Positions 6,556-11,087 of a stretch of DNA of 11,087 nucleotides are shown in pieces; position 1 is the stretch's first letter, and each line of letters opens with the position of its first letter. Made by a program: the position numbers and the translations under genes. The notes below the pieces were generated by a model. The model was not told the DNA's origin. It ran no database searches and was given only the letters and a program-made list of their open reading frames with translations. Source of the stretch: SYOC01 sp050185455 (lineage in GTDB: Bacteria; Desulfobacterota; Binatia; Bin18); NCBI GenBank assembly GCA_050185455.1, contig JBFWZL010000192.1:1-11087 (forward strand). The letters are read 5' to 3'.

Positions 6556-8310
6556 TCACCAGGCTATCGCATACGACGGCATGCGTTTGCTTTGCTCTCC
6601 ACGTGGATCAGCCCCGCCGCGTAGGACGCCTTTTTCAAGATCAACACAAATGCCGAGCACATCTCCTTCGCTCCAATCCTCTTTCGTCTCGACTTTGTGC
6701 CCGCGTGCTTGGAGTTCTTGTCGAACTGCGGCGGAAACGCGCCCCTCCACTCGTAGTAGTCCGGGAACCGCGTTGTGCGGATAGAAGCTCGATGGGAAAT
6801 GGGCGGAAGAAAAACGCGGCGCTTCGATGGCGTCTTGCACTTCCATGCCAAAATCGACGACGTTCAGAAAGAACTGTAATGTCCATTGGTCCTGTTGATC
6901 GCCTCCCGGGGTGCCGAAAACCATGCACGGCGCGCCATTACGCAACACGAGCGTTGGGGTTAACGTCGTACGCGGACGCTTCCCTGGAACCAGGGCGTTA
7001 GGATGACGTGGGTCAAGATAAAAGGTTTGCACCCGGGTGCCGAGGGGAAAGCCGAGACCATCGATGACGGGAGAGGACGGAATCCAGGCTCCGCTGGGCG
7101 TGAAAGACGCCATGTTGCGGTCTTTGTCAACAACTGTGACATACACGGTTCCAGGCCCCCAGTTGCGTGCAGCAAAGATCTCTTCTCCGGTCAATAACGC
7201 CTCGCCTGTTCTCGGGTTCCCAGGTCGTTGTTCCAAAGAGGCGCGGCGAGGATCGATGAGCGATCGACGGCTGTTGGCGTATTCTTTTGACAGTAAACCG
7301 GCAAGGGGTACCTCGACGAAGCGTGGGTCGCCATAGTATTGCTCACGATCAGCGAACGCGAGTTTCGTCGCTTCGGCAACGGTATGGATGTAGTCCGCGC
7401 TGTTGTGCCCCATTCCTTTGAGATTATGGCCTTCAAGAAGAGTCAACTGTTGTAAAAACACCGGGCCTTGGCTCCAAGGCCCACATTTATAGACATCGTA
7501 TCCATGATAGTTGGCGGCGACCGGCTCTTCGATGTGTACACGGAACGTCGCAAAATCATCCGCAGTGAGAAGCCCGCCATGGGCCTTGGCGTGAGCAGCG
7601 ATGATTTGCGCTATTTCTCCCTTGTAAAAGGCGTCACGCGCGGCGGCTAGACCATGCTCGCGTCCGTTGCCTTGGGCTTTTTTTTCGGCGTCGATCAATC
7701 GGCGAAATGTTTTTCCCAGGTCGGGGTTTCTGAGGATTTCGCCCACGTCCGGTAGGTGTCCGCCGGGTAAGTACACCTTCGCCGATGAAGGCCAGGCTTT
7801 GCGGAAGTGTTCTGCATTGCCGGCTACGGAAAAATCGCTCAGCATGTAGGCTGGCGCCGGACCACGTAGGGCTTTGTGCAGAGGAAATCCGCCTTCGGCG
7901 AGTTCAAGCGCAGGCTCGACGACTTGCGCGAAACTACATGTGCCAAAGCGTTCTAGCGTCGTGAGAATTCCATCCGGCGCCGCGCATGGCCCGGCAGCCA
8001 GAACCCCGTTAAAGGGGATCAGGGAGATCCCTTGCTGCTTGAACCACTCTATTGTGGCGGCGCGGGGAGCGACAGTATCCGCATTGAGAGAAAACACCTT
8101 CTTCTCTTGAGCGCTGTAGAGCAACCCGGAAATTTCCCCGCCGAACGTATGCATGTGTGGATTCAGAACGCCCTCGGCAAGTGTGGCGGCGGCGGCGGCG
8201 TCAAACGCATTACCGCCGGCATGGAGTATGCGCATGCCGGCTTCGGCAGACAGATAATGCTCGGTAGCAATCATTCCCCGTGTTCCCATGAGGGTTGGTC
8301 GGTAAGCCAT
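6556..8310 (-). CDS. gamma-glutamyltransferase-like N-terminal nucleophile hydrolase
   Basis: A 584-residue protein of the gamma-glutamyltranspeptidase/acylase family, made as one chain that self-cleaves before a catalytic threonine. Family marks include GMIATEHYLSAEAGMRIL, GGNAFDAAAAA (32-42), VLNPHMHTFGGE (48-59), CGPWSQGP (276-283) and ATKLAFADREQYYGDP (314-329). The nucleophile candidate is T388, in GPGTVYVTVVDKD, aligned with E. coli Thr391. Two departures from canonical GGT are notable. The RExAP segment that binds the glutamyl carboxylate reads ADTVAP (77-82), with aspartate where the arginine should be. The oxyanion GGS is GGD (469-471). There is no signal peptide, unlike periplasmic GGT, so it is probably cytoplasmic. 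A function as an acylase or amidohydrolase on another substrate is plausible, as in YwrD-like proteins. GGAGGAG-type Shine-Dalgarno (8316-8322) supports the start. No ggt symbol is given because of the altered site. Confidence 0.9.
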   Translation of the reverse strand: MAYRPTLMGTRGMIATEHYLSAEAGMRILHAGGNAFDAAAAATLAEGVLNPHMHTFGGEISGLLYSAQEKKVFSLNADTVAPRAATIEWFKQQGISLIPFNGVLAAGPCAAPDGILTTLERFGTCSFAQVVEPALELAEGGFPLHKALRGPAPAYMLSDFSVAGNAEHFRKAWPSSAKVYLPGGHLPDVGEILRNPDLGKTFRRLIDAEKKAQGNGREHGLAAARDAFYKGEIAQIIAAHAKAHGGLLTADDFATFRVHIEEPVAANYHGYDVYKCGPWSQGPVFLQQLTLLEGHNLKGMGHNSADYIHTVAEATKLAFADREQYYGDPRFVEVPLAGLLSKEYANSRRSLIDPRRASLEQRPGNPRTGEALLTGEEIFAARNWGPGTVYVTVVDKDRNMASFTPSGAWIPSSPVIDGLGFPLGTRVQTFYLDPRHPNALVPGKRPRTTLTPTLVLRNGAPCMVFGTPGGDQQDQWTLQFFLNVVDFGMEVQDAIEAPRFSSAHFPSSFYPHNAVPGLLRVEGRVSAAVRQELQARGHKVETKEDWSEGDVLGICVDLEKGVLRGGADPRGEQSKRMPSYAIAW

Positions 8311-8322
8311 TTGCTCCTCCTT

Positions 8323-8482
8323 ATTATCAATCAGGCGTGAGATGTGAATTGTGGTCCGGAAGACGGGAAACGGGAAATGAAAAAAGATGCGACTGACTCT
8401 CTTGTGGGCTTGCGTTTTTATCTTTCACGCCTCACACTTCCCGTCTCTCGTCCCACATGTTATGCCTCCCATTTTACGTCTT
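8323..8482. repeat. spacer with short inverted and iterated motifs
   Basis: This gap between the DUF1232 and GGT-like genes (both minus strand) has no credible gene. AGGCGTGA (8333-8340) recurs inverted as TCACGCCT (8425-8432), and AGACGGGAA (8361-8369) recurs inverted as TTCCCGTCT (8438-8446). The arms are not nested, so they do not make one simple hairpin. ACGGGAAACGGGAAATGAAA is a short iterated stretch. CGACTGACT (8390-8398) recurs at 10843-10851. The base bias switches from purine-rich on the left to pyrimidine-rich on the right. Confidence 0.45.
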
Positions 8483-8788
8483 TCACTCGCTACTGATTTT
8501 CTTTACATGCTCCTGTACCACGTCGGGGGGGCAAAGGGAAATGAACCACCGAGCGCCGATGATCAAGACGACAAGATCGTCAATCCTACCCATGAGGGGA
8601 AGGAAAAAGTCCGGCAAAAGATCGAAGGGACTGACCAGGTAGAGGACGGCGGCAAACAAAATGATTTTCGCTCGCAGTGGCACTCGCGCATCTTTGAACA
8701 ACCGCCAGTAGAGTTTTACGAAATTAGGCAGATGTCGGAGGATGCGGAATACTTGCCAGGTAGTTAGGTTGCTTGAAGGGAGAGCCAT
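8483..8788 (-). CDS. DUF1232 (YkvA-type) small membrane protein
   Basis: A 101-residue protein whose core YLVSPFDLLPDF (50-61) followed by GRIDDLVVL (67-75) is the DUF1232 signature. One or two hydrophobic helices (about 41-58 and 70-85) suggest an inner-membrane protein, while the N-terminal 30 residues are amphipathic and basic. The family's molecular function is not established; members occur singly in many bacteria. The length is normal. The ribosome site is weak (AGGAC about 8 nt upstream of the ATG). It is transcribed away from the DUF1329 remnant, about 70 bp from it, and is followed by a repetitive spacer, so it may be a single-gene unit. Its 5' flank adjoins the point where the DUF1329 remnant loses homology. 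Confidence 0.87.
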   Translation of the reverse strand: MALPSSNLTTWQVFRILRHLPNFVKLYWRLFKDARVPLRAKIILFAAVLYLVSPFDLLPDFFLPLMGRIDDLVVLIIGARWFISLCPPDVVQEHVKKISSE

Positions 8789-8857
8789 GAGAGTGTCCTA
8801 GCATATTTCTCTATGGGCAAGAAATCACGCCGCGGCGGTGGGGAATAAATGGTCACG

Positions 8858-9070
8858 CATTAGAAGACCATCCCGTGGTTGGACAGGATGGCGTCTACGC
8901 CAGGCCGTGACATGACCACACGTCATCCGTTTTGGGGACTTGGTGAAGATGTCCGGCAGAACCCGGCGGGTTTCTTCGACGTACAGTCGAAAGGGTATTG
9001 CACAGAGTATCAATTAGGATTCCCGGATTCGACCTACACGGCGACAAACCTGTCGGCAATGGGTAAATAA
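8858..9070 (+). pseudogene. decayed 3' remnant of a DUF1329 gene
   Basis: This stretch encodes only the last ~69 residues of a DUF1329 protein and matches residues ~388-456 of the intact gene at 9379-10749. From TPGRD to the stop I count 48 of 57 identical residues by eye, including RHPFWG, EDVRQN, EYQLGFPDSTYT and NLSAMGK. Upstream the match continues at DNA level for about 30 bp, through K-T-x-x-W, then stops at about 8858. Where the intact gene has TGG (W388), this copy has TAG (8861-8863), and no signal peptide, body or ribosome site precedes it. A TTG at 8879 gives a 63-residue reading frame, but without a start signal it is unlikely to be expressed. It is best read as a relic of an ancestral tandem duplicate truncated by deletion or rearrangement. 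Confidence 0.85.
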
Positions 9071-9104
9071 TTACACCCCCACGCTTTGACCTTTCCTTCA
9101 CGAT

Positions 9105-9135
9105 AAAAAGGGCAGAACAATCTACCCCTTTTTTT
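9105..9135 (+). terminator. Rho-independent terminator behind the DUF1329 remnant
   Basis: AAAAAGGG (9105-9112) pairs with CCCTTTTT (9126-9133). The loop holds a further AGA/TCT pairing, and a run of seven T follows from 9129. A five-T run on the other strand makes it potentially bidirectional. It lies 35 bp past the remnant's stop, so it was probably that gene's own terminator. Confidence 0.75.
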
Positions 9136-9363
9136 CTTTCGCGCCTTCAGATATCTAACCAGCCGATAAAGACTTCTTTCGAGAACCCACACCGCGCTGC
9201 GCATAGTCTTTTTACCGGGAAGGGAATAAGCTTTGCCTTTCTGAGATTGTTGCAGAAGGAGGAAGAGTCCTGTGCAAAGCGAAATCTACCAGGGAAGGGC
9301 TCCACCCTGTGATTCATGCGGTAAAGACTTATTGGGCACAATAATCGAAATAATTTAACAAAA
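9136..9363. other. intergenic leader upstream of the DUF1329 gene
   Basis: The gap between the DUF1329 remnant and the intact gene totals about 308 bp. After the terminator I see no credible coding sequence. CGGTAAAGACTTA (9319-9331) resembles GATAAAGACTT (9161-9171) and the inverted AGTCTTTTTACCG (9204-9216), but the matches are imperfect. The last 50 bp become AT-rich before the gene, suggesting a promoter region, though no pair of -35 and -10 hexamers is convincing. Confidence 0.4.
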
Positions 9364-9369
9364 AAGGAG
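9364..9369 (+). promoter_or_regulatory. Shine-Dalgarno of the DUF1329 gene
   Basis: AAGGAG lies 9 nt before ATG at 9379 and 6 nt before an in-frame TTG at 9376. The ATG is preferred; the choice changes the signal peptide by only one residue. Confidence 0.75.
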
Positions 9370-9378
9370 AAATCATTG

Positions 9379-10749
9379 ATGCACTGGTTTCATTTTTCTC
9401 GTTGGGGACTAGCGGCTCTCATTACTGCTAGTCTTTCTATGTTTACTTCTGCGGCCTCCGCAGAACTCAACCCGGGTACAACGCTCGATAAATCGAATTG
9501 CCAGGAAGCTAAGGGTCTGCTGCCGGAACACGTTATGGAATGGTTCTGTGAAGGCAGGTATACGGCAGAGATCATTGAAGTCAAAGACGAAGCCTTTCAG
9601 TACAGCAAGAAATTCAAGGCCGGGTCCGAAGCCAACGCCGGGAAGTATTATGTGACCGATGACGGGTATATGTACGAGACCGCAAGTAAGACTTGGCCAC
9701 ATTTCTGGTATGGTTTCCCCTTTCCAGATCTCGATGAGAAAGATCCCAAAGCCGGCTCTAAGGTGATGTACAACCATCAGGTGGCCCGCTTTCAGGTCGA
9801 TGATGTGTACTGGTTTCTGGCCGTGAAATGGGCGACGCCCAGTGGTTTTGACCGCTCGGTGGAGTTTGGCGCGTATGCTACCTGGTATATTGGTCGTCAC
9901 TCTGGCCCGACCAATAACCCGGATGACACCTATTTGAAAGACATCATTTTCGGTGTGGCGCCGTACGACGTGGTGGGCGTGTCCACCCTAGAGTGGTGGC
10001 ATACCGATCCGACCCAGTGGCAATCGATCTGGGCGTTCGTGCCGACGATTCGTCGCGTGCGCCGTCTGACCGCCTCAAACTCCTCGGAGGGATTGTTTGG
10101 ATCAATCATTGCGCGAGATGATTCGTACGGCTGGGCGGGGAAAATTCAGTACATGAATTGGAAACTGATTGGTCTCCAAGAGGTCCTTGTGCCTATTGCC
10201 CCGACCGGCATTGAGAAGGCGATGGTGGCGGCTGAACCCTCGCCTAAAAAACTTCCTACCGATCCATCTCTCATCAAAGATAAGGGTGAGATACCCGTAG
10301 GCCAAGTAGCGCGCATTACGTGGAATCCAGAAGAACGCATTACCGTTGGTTACGAAAAAGAAGGATGGCAGGGAGCCGCCTGGGCGCCAACCAATCTGAA
10401 GCTGGCCAAGCGGAAATGTTGGGTGGTCGAAGCCACGCCGAAAGATCCTTACTATTCCTATGGTCGCCGTGTCTTGTACATCGATAAGACGGCGTACTGG
10501 GCCTATTGGGCGACATTATATGACCGTGCAGGAGAATACTGGAAAACCCTCCTCTGGCAAGACAAGATGGGGTACACGCCAGGTCGCGACATGACCGTGC
10601 GGCACCCGTTTTGGGGTATGGCGGAAGACGTCCGGCAGAACCGAGCGAGTTTCTTCGACGTGCAAGCAAAAGGATATTTTACTGAATACCAACTGGGATT
10701 CCCAGATTCGACCTACACGACATCGAACCTGTCGGCGATGGGTAAGTAA
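9379..10749 (+). CDS. DUF1329 family exported protein
   Basis: A 456-residue secreted or envelope protein. Residues 1-28 form a Sec signal peptide: HFSR, a hydrophobic core, then cleavage after SAASA before E29. No lipobox cysteine is present, so it should be periplasmic or outer-membrane associated. DUF1329 marks are WAFVPTIRRVRRLTASN (218-234) followed by DDSYGWAGKIQYMNWKLIG (247-265), and an aromatic-rich C-terminus (YWAYWATLYDRAGEYWKTLLW, 373-393). C41 and C57 might form a disulfide. The family is thought to be related in fold to LolA/LolB-type lipid carriers and is often encoded with MMPL/RND exporters and DUF1302 proteins; none is visible here. Specific function is unknown. It is preceded by a decayed paralogue of its own 3' end and followed by two hairpins, so it is probably monocistronic. 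Confidence 0.85.
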   Translation: MHWFHFSRWGLAALITASLSMFTSAASAELNPGTTLDKSNCQEAKGLLPEHVMEWFCEGRYTAEIIEVKDEAFQYSKKFKAGSEANAGKYYVTDDGYMYETASKTWPHFWYGFPFPDLDEKDPKAGSKVMYNHQVARFQVDDVYWFLAVKWATPSGFDRSVEFGAYATWYIGRHSGPTNNPDDTYLKDIIFGVAPYDVVGVSTLEWWHTDPTQWQSIWAFVPTIRRVRRLTASNSSEGLFGSIIARDDSYGWAGKIQYMNWKLIGLQEVLVPIAPTGIEKAMVAAEPSPKKLPTDPSLIKDKGEIPVGQVARITWNPEERITVGYEKEGWQGAAWAPTNLKLAKRKCWVVEATPKDPYYSYGRRVLYIDKTAYWAYWATLYDRAGEYWKTLLWQDKMGYTPGRDMTVRHPFWGMAEDVRQNRASFFDVQAKGYFTEYQLGFPDSTYTTSNLSAMGK

Positions 10750-10762
10750 TTTGTGAAGTCTG

Positions 10763-10788
10763 GAGACCAGGGGCTTAAGACTGGTCTC
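10763..10788. terminator. hairpin 1 after the DUF1329 gene
   Basis: GAGACCAG (10763-10770) pairs perfectly with CTGGTCTC (10781-10788) around a 10-base loop, 13 bp past the stop codon. GTAAAACAA follows, not a T-tract, so it may protect the 3' end of the message or act together with the next hairpin. Confidence 0.5.
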
Positions 10789-10793
10789 GTAAA

Positions 10794-10825
10794 ACAATAG
10801 GGACGAGAAACGTCGTCCCTATTGT
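10794..10825. terminator. hairpin 2: perfect 13-bp stem
   Basis: ACAATAGGGACGA (10794-10806) pairs perfectly with TCGTCCCTATTGT (10813-10825) around a 6-base loop GAAACG. There is no T-tract on the plus strand, but on the minus strand the stem is followed by TTTTACGAG, so intrinsic termination would be better in the leftward direction. It could equally be an mRNA-stabilising hairpin or part of a small mobile repeat. Confidence 0.6.
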
Positions 10826-10875
10826 GGCCTGCTCAAAGCTGACGACTGACTGCTCACCGTTGCTCACCTTCCTCT

Positions 10876-10902
10876 TTGCTGTTCCTGCCTTTTTGCTACA
10901 AT
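10876..10902 (+). promoter_or_regulatory. possible sigma-70 promoter upstream of the GGCT-like remnant
   Basis: TTGCTG (10876-10881) and TACAAT (10897-10902) are separated by 15 bp, a little short. The -10 ends 12 bp before ATG 10915, and no Shine-Dalgarno intervenes, so a transcript would have almost no leader. This is a pattern match only. Confidence 0.3.
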
Positions 10903-10914
10903 GCTCCTCTAATC

Positions 10915-11087
10915 ATGACTTCTCAGGTAGACCTTTTTGTCCATGGACGACTGATGGACGAGAGAGTCCCTTCGTTACCCTCGTTGGCCGTTCTTTCTCT
11001 CAACTAGAGGGTGACGGCGACATACGGAACTCCCTCTCGCGGATACAGCCTGCTTGGTTGCCTGCCTTGTTTTTTTTCAAGAAGCCA
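10915..11087 (+). pseudogene. frameshifted, partial gamma-glutamylcyclotransferase (AIG2-like) remnant
   Basis: The ATG frame begins MTSQVDLFVHGRLMDERV and stops at TAG 11005-11007 after 30 residues. LFVHGRLMD resembles the N-terminal LFVYGTLMD of the gamma-glutamylcyclotransferase/AIG2-like fold, with the YGTL motif altered to HGRL. In another frame, at 10983-10997, VGRSF appears where the family usually has TGRxF. Back in the first frame, at 11032-11052, PSRGYSLL resembles the family's PSxGYxYI. The spacing of the three pieces fits one protein read through two compensating frameshifts plus other changes. The window ends before the rest of the fold. The alternative is chance resemblance in a degraded spacer, or sequencing errors in a real gene; the match is by eye and moderate. 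Confidence 0.4.

Noticed and set aside
8323..8482. CRISPR-like or insertion-sequence-end reading of the inverted motifs
   Set aside because: The repeats are 8-9 bp, occur once each way, are not regularly spaced and flank no transposase.
8387..8767. 126-codon plus-strand open frame
   Set aside because: It is antisense to the DUF1232 gene and starts in the repetitive spacer; the DUF1232 signature on the minus strand explains the region.
9409..9900. 163-codon minus-strand open frame
   Set aside because: It is antisense to the start of the DUF1329 gene, which has a signal peptide and ribosome site; no ribosome site supports the antisense frame.

Overview
The window reads as ordinary bacterial chromosome, probably from an uncultured Gram-negative. 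The evidence for Gram-negative is a Sec-exported DUF1329 protein and a periplasmic-loop sensor kinase. The three-gene, split-alpha transhydrogenase is the Rhodospirillum-type arrangement. The low-complexity purine/pyrimidine-biased spacers recall genomes of uncultured deltaproteobacterial, Binatota-like or Tectomicrobia-like lineages. That placement is only a guess; no rRNA or other marker gene is present.

Layout. (1) 79-3884, plus strand: a proton-translocating NAD(P) transhydrogenase in three pieces (alpha-1, alpha-2, beta), followed after 56 bp by an epoxide-hydrolase-like alpha/beta hydrolase that is probably co-transcribed. (2) 4052-8788, minus strand: a classical SDR oxidoreductase with an enlarged cofactor-side loop, a HAMP sensor histidine kinase with no response regulator beside it, a gamma-glutamyltranspeptidase-like Ntn hydrolase lacking a signal peptide, and a small DUF1232 (YkvA-type) membrane protein. 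(3) 8858-10749, plus strand: a decayed 3' remnant of a DUF1329 gene with a terminator behind it, then a full-length DUF1329 gene that is its close paralogue. (4) 10750-11087: two strong hairpins, a spacer, and what looks like the frameshifted start of a gamma-glutamylcyclotransferase (AIG2-like) gene running off the edge.

How the parts relate. The only clear functional unit is the transhydrogenase operon, which makes NADPH from NADH at the expense of the proton gradient. The minus-strand genes are unlike one another and are separated by spacers, so they probably do not form one pathway. The GGT-like and GGCT-like sequences both belong to gamma-glutamyl chemistry families, but they are far apart, on opposite strands, and one looks broken.

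I did not find a convincing undescribed multi-gene system. The most rewarding points are the DUF1329 duplication and decay, the GGT-like enzyme with substituted substrate-site residues, the SDR insertion resembling that of mycofactocin-associated SDRs, the recurring spacer sequences, and the paired hairpins behind the DUF1329 gene.
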